A DNA stretch of 64,000 nucleotides. Origin: Hymenobacter ginkgonis (GTDB taxonomy: Bacteria; Bacteroidota; Bacteroidia; Cytophagales; Hymenobacteraceae). A program made the position numbers and the translations under genes. Positions 52,001 through 59,037 of this stretch are shown one piece after another (position 1 is the stretch's first letter; each line of letters begins with the position of its first letter). The notes beneath the pieces were generated by a model, which was not told the DNA's origin, made no database searches, and saw nothing but the letters and a program-made list of their open reading frames with translations. Location: the NCBI RefSeq assembly GCF_009755225.1, contig NZ_WQKZ01000001.1:1178001-1242000 (forward strand), read 5' to 3'.

Positions 52001-52238
52001 GATTCCGCTGGTGCTGGCCACCGGCGCCGGGGCTATCGGCAACCGGACCATCGGCACGGCGGCCTTGGGCGGTATGCTGTTCGGCACCGTGTTTGGGGTA
52101 ATTATCGTCCCGGGCTTGTACTACATCTTCGGCAGCATGGCCGAAGGGCGCAAGCTGATTCAGGATGAAAACGAATACCCGATAAGCGAAGGCGTTGAGC
52201 CTCGCGTTGTACTCGAAGAAATGGAGCCTTATGCTTAA
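49041..52238 (+). CDS. RND multidrug efflux permease (AcrB/MexB-like)
   Basis: 1065 aa inner-membrane proton/drug antiporter. The N-terminus (MFSKFIRRPVFAIVISVVILFMGMLAI) and the TM4 proton-relay aspartates in GIVVDDAIVVVEAVH are characteristic, with the partner lysine in GLLGKNAVLIVEFAVQEH. The large periplasmic pore and docking loops lie at about residues 40-330 and 560-870. The length fits the HAE-1 family. It lies 32 bases after the adaptor and overlaps the outer-membrane gene by 8 bases. The substrate is unknown, and no local TetR-type regulator was found. Confidence 0.97.
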   Translation: MFSKFIRRPVFAIVISVVILFMGMLAIKTLPTSQFPEISPPIVMVSCAYPGASAKVLTESVLIPLEQAVNGVPGMKYMTSDAVSAGEANIQVVFNLGTDPEQAVVNVNTRIAQVVNRLPVLVQREGLIVNRVVPNMLMYVNLFSKDKHTDMKYLFNFAGVNLLPELQRIGGIGRASILGSRQYAMRIWLKPDRMRAYNISVDDVMKSLDEQSVIGSPGRIGRSDGQRAEALEYVLTYQGRFNDVEQYKNVILKANPSGEMLRLKDVANVELGSEFYDIYSNLNADPSAAIVLKQTYGSNASDVIKDVKAKLEEMKKTSFPPGMDYKISYDVSNFLDASIENVVDTLRDAFILVALVVFLFLGDWRSTLIPALAVPVSLVGSFMAMQAFGLTINMITLFALVLSIGIVVDDAIVVVEAVHAKMEEEHLSPYNAVRKVLGEISGAIIAITILMTAVFVPVSFMSGPVGIFYRQFSITMATAIVISGLVALTLTPVLCAMILKNNHGHAKKKTPIQRFFDAFNRGFEKLTGRYTNILEKIVDRRLVTLVLLLAFGLGIFGISAKLPSGFIPSEDQGLIYAIIQTPPGSTLERTNAIAQRLSALAKDVPGIENISTLAGYEVLTEGRGSNAGTCLIDLKPWSERKHQPVAKIIAALEKKAQEIPGATIEFFEPPAVPGYGAAGGFQLQLLDKTGTGDYKALEKVNEEFMTQLKKRKELAGLFTFFSADYPQYELKIDNDLAMQKGITIGNAMNTLSIMVGSTYELGFIKYQRFFKVYVQASPEYRRLPEDILNMWAKNDKGEMVPFSAFMKIVKSQGPNEINRYNMYTTASIRGGAAEGYSSGEAIKAVQEVAAKTLPRGYDIDWGGLSKDEVGRGNEAVVIFLVVLAFVYFVLAAQYESFLLPFSVILSLPAGIFGSFLLLKVLGLANDIYAQVGLVMLVGLLGKNAVLIVEFAVQEHEHGMSVRDAAIAGAKARFRPILMTSFAFIAGLIPLVLATGAGAIGNRTIGTAALGGMLFGTVFGVIIVPGLYYIFGSMAEGRKLIQDENEYPISEGVEPRVVLEEMEPYA

Positions 52239-53667
52239 GAGACGCCTCTATCAATGCCTGGGCACGGCCTGCCTGGCGCTAGCGGCTGCGGCCTGTAAAA
52301 TGCCCCAGCTAGCGGTGCGCAACGTGAGCCGCAGCCTACCTGCCACTTACAACAACAACCCCCAGGATACCACCAGCACGGCCAAGGTGCGGTGGCAGGA
52401 ATTCTTCACCGATTCTAACCTAAAAGCCTTAATTGACAGCGCCCTGCAACGCAACCAGGAGCTGAATATCACGCAGCAGGAACTCCAGATTGCCCGCAAC
52501 GAGATTCAGGCCCGCAAGGGCGAGTACCTGCCTTCGGTGAGTTTGGGTGCCCGCGGGGCGCTCGACCGGACCAGCCGCTACACCATTCAGGGTGCCACGG
52601 AGGAGCAAATCAATATCCGGCCCGACCGCGCCAACCCCGACCCGCTGGGTGATTTGCAGCTGGGTGCATTTGCGAGCTGGGAGGTCGATATCTGGCACAA
52701 GCTCCGCAACGCCCGCAAGTCGGCGGCTACCCGGTACCTGGCTTCTGTAGAGGGCCGAAACTTCATGGTGACGAACCTGATTGCCGAGATTGCCACGTCG
52801 TACTACGAGCTGCTGGCCCTGGATAATCAGCTGGCCATTGTGCGGCAGAATATTGAGATTCAGAATAATGCGCTCTCGGTAGTACGGCAGGAGAAGGAAT
52901 CGGCCCGGGTAACCGAGCTGGCCGTCAAGCGCTTCGAGGCCCAGGTGCAGAACACCACTGCCCGGCAGTACGCCATTCTGCAGCGCATCACCGAGACCGA
53001 GAACCGGATTAACTTTCTATCGGGTCGGTTTCCGCAGCCGGTGGCCCGCGACGACCAGTCGTTTAATGGCTTAGTACCGCAGGCCATGCAGGCCGGGGTG
53101 CCCGCGCAGCTGCTGAGCAACCGCCCCGATATCCGGCAGGCCGAACAAAACCTAGTGGCCGCCAAGCTGGATGTGCAGGTGGCGCGCGCCAACTTCTACC
53201 CCTCCTTGGGCCTCGACGCGGGGGTAGGCTTTGAGGCGTTCAAGCCCGGCCTGCTGTTCACTAGTCCCGGCGCCATGCTGTATTCAATAGCCGGCGATTT
53301 ATCGGCCCCGCTCATCAACCGCAATGGCATAAAGGCCTTGTATGCCACGGCCAACGCCCTGCAATTGCAGGCCGTTTACAACTACGAAAAGACGGTGCTG
53401 AATGCGTATATCGAGGTAGCCAACCAGCTTTCCAACATCAACAACCTGCAGAAAGGGTACGATGCCAAATTGAAGGAAGTGCAGGCGCTTAACCAGTCCG
53501 TTCGGATTTCGAACAGCCTCTTCAAATCGGTGCGCGCCGATTATACAGAAGTACTGTTCACCCAACGCGACGCCCTGGACTCGAAATTTGACCTCATCGA
53601 AACCAAGACGCAGCAGCTAAATGCCACGGTCAATGTGTACCGGGCATTGGGTGGCGGCTGGAATTAA
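52231..53667 (+). CDS. TolC/OprM-like outer-membrane efflux lipoprotein
   Basis: 478 aa from the ATG at 52231, which overlaps the permease stop by 8 bases. The signal peptide ends in lipobox AAAC. Two outer-membrane efflux repeats follow, each with long helices (LIDSALQRNQELNITQQEL and TAKRFEAQ-like AVKRFEAQVQNTTARQYAIL) and the OprM hallmark LLSNRPDIRQAEQNLVAAKLDVQVARANFYPSL. It forms the outer-membrane tunnel of the tripartite pump. A long hairpin terminator ends the operon. Confidence 0.95.
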   Translation: MLKRRLYQCLGTACLALAAAACKMPQLAVRNVSRSLPATYNNNPQDTTSTAKVRWQEFFTDSNLKALIDSALQRNQELNITQQELQIARNEIQARKGEYLPSVSLGARGALDRTSRYTIQGATEEQINIRPDRANPDPLGDLQLGAFASWEVDIWHKLRNARKSAATRYLASVEGRNFMVTNLIAEIATSYYELLALDNQLAIVRQNIEIQNNALSVVRQEKESARVTELAVKRFEAQVQNTTARQYAILQRITETENRINFLSGRFPQPVARDDQSFNGLVPQAMQAGVPAQLLSNRPDIRQAEQNLVAAKLDVQVARANFYPSLGLDAGVGFEAFKPGLLFTSPGAMLYSIAGDLSAPLINRNGIKALYATANALQLQAVYNYEKTVLNAYIEVANQLSNINNLQKGYDAKLKEVQALNQSVRISNSLFKSVRADYTEVLFTQRDALDSKFDLIETKTQQLNATVNVYRALGGGWN

Positions 53668-53678
53668 GGGCCGCTTAG

Positions 53679-53730
53679 GCGCAACGAAAAAAGGCCTGGG
53701 CTGTATTGCCCGGGCCTTTTTTCGTTGCGC
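53679..53730 (+). terminator. Near-perfect 23-bp terminator of the efflux operon
   Basis: Arms 53679-53701 and 53708-53730 pair over 23 positions with one G-U-compatible mismatch and a 6-base loop. An A run in the left arm and a T run in the right arm are internal to the stem. Confidence 0.85.
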
Positions 53731-53976
53731 TTGGTTTGGGCTTTTTAAAACGATTTTTGCCCGCTGGCGCCTACCCCCTCGCCCCTGACCGAAGCAGCAG
53801 AGCGGGCCGAAAAACCTCACCTTCGCCTGGTAAAGTGCCCGCTGTGATGCCGCCCTGTACCAGCTGTTTTTGGGTGCCCGCGCGGCCGAAGGGGGGTAGG
53901 GCTTGCCGGCGGGTAGCCTGGGTCTGCTGCACGCATACTTACTTTTCGTCTTTGGAATTCTTCACGCCCTGCCTTT
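53731..53976. other. Intergenic region after the efflux operon
   Basis: No gene is apparent. The 309-base gap after the outer-membrane gene holds the operon terminator (53679-53730) and then the leader of the beta-helix gene at 53977. No clear promoter consensus was found. Confidence 0.5.
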
Positions 53977-56457
53977 ATGGCTACTAAGCTTCCCGACATT
54001 CGTGCCCTGCTGGCGGCCCTCAAACTAGCCATAGGCGGTGGCTTCTTAACGCGTGACACGCGCCTCAGCGCCGTGCCGCTGGCGCCGGCAAATCCCCCGC
54101 TGCCCGTACGCGAGGGGCCCACGGTGTTCAACTACACCGAATCGGCCGCCCCCGGCGATGTGGTGCAGGTGCAGGGCAGCTTCAGCAATACGGCCAAGTT
54201 TCTGCTCACTTCGCCCGCCCAAACGACGCCCTTGCCGCTGGTAGCTTTCATCACCTACGAAGGCCACACAATGGTGCAGCTGCCGGCGTCCTTGGCCCTG
54301 GACTGCTACCGCATCACGGTTAGTGATTTGGGGCAGGTATCGGCCCCGTTCTACGTCAACCGCCCTACTTCGCTCTGGAGCAACTGCCCCGAGTTTTACG
54401 TGGGCGGCACCCACGAACTGCACGGCGCCAACCTGAAAATTGGCGCCGCAACCCCGCAAATTTTCCTTGCCCCCACCGATGGCACGGCCGCGCCCGTAGC
54501 GGCTACGGTTATTACTGCGGGTACCTACGCGCCCACGTCGCTCTACCTCAAATACACCGTGCCGGCGGGGCTCGTAGCGGGCAAAACCTACCACGTGAGC
54601 GTGGCCAACGGCACCAACAACGGCGAGCGCGTGTCGCTCGACGAGCCCATTACCTGCTTACCCCCCGGCCCCGACTTTTTCGGCGTAGGCGACCGCATCC
54701 CCTCGGCCACCAAGTACACCTACGGCGGCAACGTGTACCAGCTTGGCCCCGGCGTGCGCGACGCGCGCCTACCCCCGGCCGCCACCGTGGCCGGCAACGG
54801 CACCACCGACGACACCGCCGCCCTCCAGGCGGCGCTCAGCTATGCGGGCCGGGCCGTGGTGAACGGCGTGCCCGGTGGCGTAATCGAGCTGCAAGCCGGC
54901 ACGTACCTGGTAACGGAAGTTGCTATCCCAAGCCACGTGGCCTTGAAATGGGCCACGGGCGCCCTGCTAACCATGCCCGCCACCGGCGGCAACGGGCGGG
55001 TGGTGCTGCACTCGCGCAATACGGTGCGGGCGGCCCTCCTCAACCCGCAGATTGCTAACCCGGCCACGAGTTCTACCAGCACAGCCGACCAGTGGTTCCC
55101 GTTTTTTTTGGCGGGTACTACCGAGTTCCTGGTAGTTGGCGGCAACCTGGCCCTGAACGAAGGCACCTGGTTTAATGCGCAGGGCACCACCCGCTTCTAC
55201 TGGGTGGGCGGCACCATCAGCCAGGGCGCAGCCGTGAATGCCTCGCCCCGCCGCGGGCCGGCCACCTTCCACAAGAGCCAGCGCTTCATTGTCGACGGGC
55301 TTACCATCAACTCGACCATCGACGCCATGGATTTTACCTTTGGCTCGGGCGTGGTGCAAAACTGCCTGATGACCTGGGACGGGGGCTTGGGCAACCGGCA
55401 GGGGGTAGTCAATCACTTCTTCGCCATTGGCGGCTCCGTAAACATTGCCGTGCGGCGCAATACGCTTAAAGCCACCTACTCGCCGGCCTACCCCAAAACG
55501 CTCGACATCACCTACCACAAGGTAGATGGCACCCCCGCCAACGACGGGGAGGGCATCATTGCTGAGCGCCCCGGCGGAGCCGAAACCGACAACCTGTGCG
55601 GCGCGCTAGTGCTGGCCACCGCCACCACGGCTACGCTGCTTTCGGTGGCGGGCCTCACGCTGCCCTTCCCGGTGCATATCCAGAGCGGCGCGGCCCGCGG
55701 GCAGGTGCGCACCGCCCTTTCGGCGAGCGGCAACACGCTCACGCTCGACCGGGCCTGGGACTTAATTCCGCTGCCCGGCAGCTTTTATTCGACCTGCCCC
55801 TGGACGCTCGACAACGCCAATATTGAGTACAACATCCTGCATAACCTCAAGCGCGCCATGCTCTTTTACTTCGGCACCACGCGCTTTCTGCGGGTGCTCC
55901 ACAACACCTGCCTGCGAAGCGGCGCCATCGACGTGGCCCCCCGCTACGCCCGCCTGGGCTCGGCCGCCGACAGCCCCATTAAGGTCAACGCCATGTACAA
56001 CACCTACCTCACCGACAACGTGGTGGACGGCCAGGGCGACACCACCAACGGCGCCGGTATCCTCTACCACCCGCTCGACTACGTGCAGGCCCTGCCCGTG
56101 GCCACCCTGAGCTACAACGCCCACATCTTGCGCAACACGGTGCGCTCGAACGCGAACACCCAGCAAGTCACCATCGACGCCGTGCTGCCCTCGGGTATTT
56201 GGGCGGGCGTGCAGTACCAGAGCGGCGCCGAGCACTACAACGACCAGTTGGCCATTCCCTTAGCCCTCGGCATGCTGGTCAAGGACAACAGCACTACCAA
56301 TTGCAACTACGGCGTGCTCACCAGCACCGGCACCAGCAATGTGCTGGTGCTGAACCAGAAAAACGCCGGCAATGCGGCCAACGTGGTAAGCCAAACCTTC
56401 GACAGGGCCGTGCGCGCAGCCGTGAACTTCGTGGAAATCAATACAGTAAACCCGTAA
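53977..56457 (+). CDS. Right-handed beta-helix protein (pectate-lyase/GH28-like), no signal peptide
   Basis: 826 aa. An N-terminal beta domain (about residues 45-230) with Ig-like repeats precedes a pectin-lyase-fold segment starting GNGTTDDTAALQAALSYAG, the signature of secreted polysaccharide lyases and phage tailspikes. Repetitive beta-helix coils continue to about residue 790. The N-terminus (MATKLPDIRALLAALKLAIGG) is amphipathic, not a signal peptide, and there is no T9SS tail. Either the export route is unusual or it is a tailspike-like protein. No catalytic residues are assignable. Confidence 0.78.
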   Translation: MATKLPDIRALLAALKLAIGGGFLTRDTRLSAVPLAPANPPLPVREGPTVFNYTESAAPGDVVQVQGSFSNTAKFLLTSPAQTTPLPLVAFITYEGHTMVQLPASLALDCYRITVSDLGQVSAPFYVNRPTSLWSNCPEFYVGGTHELHGANLKIGAATPQIFLAPTDGTAAPVAATVITAGTYAPTSLYLKYTVPAGLVAGKTYHVSVANGTNNGERVSLDEPITCLPPGPDFFGVGDRIPSATKYTYGGNVYQLGPGVRDARLPPAATVAGNGTTDDTAALQAALSYAGRAVVNGVPGGVIELQAGTYLVTEVAIPSHVALKWATGALLTMPATGGNGRVVLHSRNTVRAALLNPQIANPATSSTSTADQWFPFFLAGTTEFLVVGGNLALNEGTWFNAQGTTRFYWVGGTISQGAAVNASPRRGPATFHKSQRFIVDGLTINSTIDAMDFTFGSGVVQNCLMTWDGGLGNRQGVVNHFFAIGGSVNIAVRRNTLKATYSPAYPKTLDITYHKVDGTPANDGEGIIAERPGGAETDNLCGALVLATATTATLLSVAGLTLPFPVHIQSGAARGQVRTALSASGNTLTLDRAWDLIPLPGSFYSTCPWTLDNANIEYNILHNLKRAMLFYFGTTRFLRVLHNTCLRSGAIDVAPRYARLGSAADSPIKVNAMYNTYLTDNVVDGQGDTTNGAGILYHPLDYVQALPVATLSYNAHILRNTVRSNANTQQVTIDAVLPSGIWAGVQYQSGAEHYNDQLAIPLALGMLVKDNSTTNCNYGVLTSTGTSNVLVLNQKNAGNAANVVSQTFDRAVRAAVNFVEINTVNP

Positions 56458-56859
56458 GCTTCGTCGTCGCCACCGGCGCCGCTGCTGCCCCAGGTACGAG
56501 GGCAAGTATAGCGCTAAGCAGCAAGAAGTAAGCAGCTTAGCTGGTGTGCTGCCGGCCCGCCAAAACCACCAGAAAATCCTGCTGGGTGCTCAGGAAGCTG
56601 CTGCGGTAAAACTCCGCCAAGCCCGGCAAGGGGGGGGAGGGAGATGAGCCTGGCCGAATAGCTGCTGGCCACCGGCTGCGCGCGGCCTCGGCCCCACCAG
56701 TGGGGGTAGCAAAAAAGCCGGAAAAAGTGGAGTTGAGGCAGCCAGCACAGGCGGTACTTTAAGAGCTGAGCGCTTATGGCTGGCAGGTATGCAGGGGCCA
56801 CCGCAAAGAAGCACAGCTAACGTAAAGCAGCCGGGCTTTTGTGCGCTGGCTCTTACTGA
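56458..56859. other. Intergenic region between convergent genes
   Basis: No gene or long hairpin is evident. A purine-rich run lies near 56630-56650. Short open frames on both strands lack any motif. The outer-membrane protein gene ends at 56860. Confidence 0.5.
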
Positions 56860-57885
56860 TTAAAAGCCAAATCCCGCAACAATATCAACGGCGGCTTCCT
56901 TGTTCTTGTCTCTGTATATACTCACTCCGCCGTACACTTTTAGGGGTGCCTTTGGGGCCGTCACGAAAGCGCCAACCCCGGGGATAAAGTACCCATTGTC
57001 TCCCAGCGCGGAGCGGGTGAATACGTTGAACGCAACGGACGCTTTGCGTGGGGCAGCCAGCAAAAAAGGATAAAAAACAAAGTCCGAGTTTAGCGTAGCT
57101 TGGGTCGTTTCCTCGTAGGTGCCACGCAAGCCGCTGCGGGTAACAGTGGTAGTGCGCTGGGTAAGGCCATCCGGCGACGTAATGGTGCGCGTTTCTTCGA
57201 CCTGGATTTTGTCCAGGTCGTTGATATTATTAACCCGCTTGATGCCAGGGGCCAGCCCCAGCAGCATAGGAATCCGGTTCGATTTGAATTCCAGGTTGTA
57301 CGCAAGCTGTACGCCGTAGCCGTCAAAAACCTTCCGGGAGAACTGGTCGGCGTAAGCATTAGTAGGCGTATACAAGGTCGAGCTGTTTCGGGAGTACGTT
57401 ACTTGTAGCGTCAGCCAGTCGTAATCAAGGCTTTTTAAGTGTGTGGGCCCGGTGTCTGCTTCAGCGCCGGCTACAATGCCAGGTATTTCTTTTGCGGAGG
57501 GCTGGTGGCTGAGTAGATTGGCCACCCCAAACGAAAATGTGGCCTGCGTACCCGCCGTCACCCTATTGTTACTAAATAAGGAGGCTAGGTTATCACTGGG
57601 TCTGCCCTGTACCTCGAACCCGTAGAGCGTTCCTCCGTGTACCTGCTTGGTGTTGTTTTGCTGGCGAATTTTAGCGGCGTGCTTATCCTTGTTGTTTACT
57701 ACGTAGCCGACTCGAAACAAGGCTTCTTCCAGACTTGCCTGTACCAGCCCACCAGTGTTGAGAACGATGCTCCCGTCCGATTTGGCGGTTCGGAAGGGGG
57801 TTTGCGCCCAGGCGGCGCGTACTGGCATGGCCAAAATTGCTGCTAGGAAGAGGCCAGTGACGACCAGCGTAAGTTGCTTATGCAT
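56860..57885 (-). CDS. Outer-membrane beta-barrel protein, unrecognised
   Basis: 341 aa. A signal peptide (MHKQLTLVVTGLFLAAILAMPVRA) is followed by alternating amphipathic strands, and the chain ends in GFGF. A terminal phenylalanine is the usual BAM insertion signal. Mid-protein strands such as FDGYGVQLAYNLEF and LLGLAPGIKR support a barrel. I do not recognise a family. It lies 5 bases after the small gene at 57891 on the same strand, so they are almost certainly co-transcribed, possibly with the M15 peptidase and the pYEATS-like membrane protein. Confidence 0.72.
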   Translation of the reverse strand: MHKQLTLVVTGLFLAAILAMPVRAAWAQTPFRTAKSDGSIVLNTGGLVQASLEEALFRVGYVVNNKDKHAAKIRQQNNTKQVHGGTLYGFEVQGRPSDNLASLFSNNRVTAGTQATFSFGVANLLSHQPSAKEIPGIVAGAEADTGPTHLKSLDYDWLTLQVTYSRNSSTLYTPTNAYADQFSRKVFDGYGVQLAYNLEFKSNRIPMLLGLAPGIKRVNNINDLDKIQVEETRTITSPDGLTQRTTTVTRSGLRGTYEETTQATLNSDFVFYPFLLAAPRKASVAFNVFTRSALGDNGYFIPGVGAFVTAPKAPLKVYGGVSIYRDKNKEAAVDIVAGFGF

Positions 57886-57890
57886 CGGAC

Positions 57891-58217
57891 CTAGCTTATG
57901 TTTTGACTGAAGTTGACCTTGCCACTGTCCCGGCCTGTGTATTGGCTATCCGTGAGGCCCTCGCGTTCGTATCGCGGGCCCTGCTGGCCCTGCTCCGTCA
58001 GGGTTAGCTTCCAAGACGTTGCCGGAAAGGCATTGACTACGAACCCGAAATCCAAGGTGCCATCCGCCTCCGTCCGAACCGCCACTTCCTTCTGGGTTTC
58101 GTCGCCTAGCATCGTGTGTACCTGGGTGTTGGGTTTAGTGCCAGAAGTCAACACCGCCCAATTAAGCGTGCCCCCGTCAGCAGCTGCCAGGCGAGCAATA
58201 ATTGTTTTCTGTTCCAT
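57891..58217 (-). CDS. Small soluble protein of the pYEATS/M15 cluster
   Basis: 108 aa from the ATG at 58217 (MEQKTIIARL); a longer frame to 58391 would add an unlikely cysteine-rich leader. It has no signal peptide and reads as a small beta domain (LNWAVLTSG, QVHTMLGDETQKEVAVRTEADGTLDFGF, SWKLTLTEQG). Such composition resembles bacterial beta-sandwich or jelly-roll binding domains, but I cannot name it. It immediately precedes the outer-membrane barrel gene. Confidence 0.65.
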   Translation of the reverse strand: MEQKTIIARLAAADGGTLNWAVLTSGTKPNTQVHTMLGDETQKEVAVRTEADGTLDFGFVVNAFPATSWKLTLTEQGQQGPRYEREGLTDSQYTGRDSGKVNFSQNIS

Positions 58218-58458
58218 AGGTATTTCGCAGGTAGTGGTTGATGAGTGGGCGCGGCGAGTTAAGTGGTTAGGCTGGAGGCTAAGACTGCTTGGTGCGCAGC
58301 TGCTTGCTTCCCAGGCGAGTGGCGACTGTTGGCTAACTGGCACAGCGTATCTAAACCAGAAGAGAGTGCAGCAGGAGCGCGCTACGGCCAAGCAGCCAGC
58401 CTATTCTCCCGCTTTCTGGAGCCCACGCTGGCACCTAAAACTGCCAGGGAGGTCCTTG

Positions 58459-58944
58459 CTACAGTTCCTGGTAAGGGTCGTACCCAGCCACCGGGTACCA
58501 TTCGCCCCGAAACAAGGCGGCTTGCCGCCCCACGGTGCACCACTGCACGTGGTCGGCGTCCACGAAGGAATGGGGCGTTTGCGGATAGCCCCAGTTGCCC
58601 CCCCAGATGAGCTGATGGGCGCGGGCCAACTGCCCCAAAAAGTTAAAGTCGCCCTTCCACGACGGCTCACCGCCCCGCGAATACACGATGTCGGCCGCCA
58701 GGCCATAGTGGTGCACCCCCACCAGCTTAAGCTTGGAAGCGCCCTCATCAAACAGCTGCTGCTGCCGGGCCGAGCTGCGGTAGGTTTCAAAGACAAGCAG
58801 CTTGATGTTGTGCGAAGCCGCATCATCCAAAATGGCCTGCACCTTCGCGCGGAAAGTGGGCTCAAGCAAGTCCAGGCTGTCCACGCGCTTGGGGCTGTTG
58901 AAGAGCTTATGCTTCTTCAGAACATCTTCGTAAAAAGTAGTCAT
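58459..58944 (-). CDS. M15-family peptidase (endolysin/VanY-like)
   Basis: 161 aa, no signal peptide. The zinc-binding H-x6-D is at His78 and Asp85 (HHYGLAAD) with the third ligand His132 in DADHVQW; the YRSSARQQQLFDEG substrate motif and WGGNWGY are also present. This is the pattern of L-alanyl-D-glutamate or D-Ala-D-Ala peptidases used by phage endolysins and by cell-wall remodelling. Lack of a signal peptide is typical of endolysins. It lies 93 bases downstream of the membrane pYEATS-like gene, suggesting a shared transcript. Confidence 0.88.
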   Translation of the reverse strand: MTTFYEDVLKKHKLFNSPKRVDSLDLLEPTFRAKVQAILDDAASHNIKLLVFETYRSSARQQQLFDEGASKLKLVGVHHYGLAADIVYSRGGEPSWKGDFNFLGQLARAHQLIWGGNWGYPQTPHSFVDADHVQWCTVGRQAALFRGEWYPVAGYDPYQEL

Positions 58945-59037
58945 GGCAAAAAAGCAGTAAGTGAAAAGGGTTTTTTATCGCACTAATTCAACTTAGTTCA
59001 AATGCAAGGTGCCAGTAGTTCTGCTTCAAGCCCAGCG

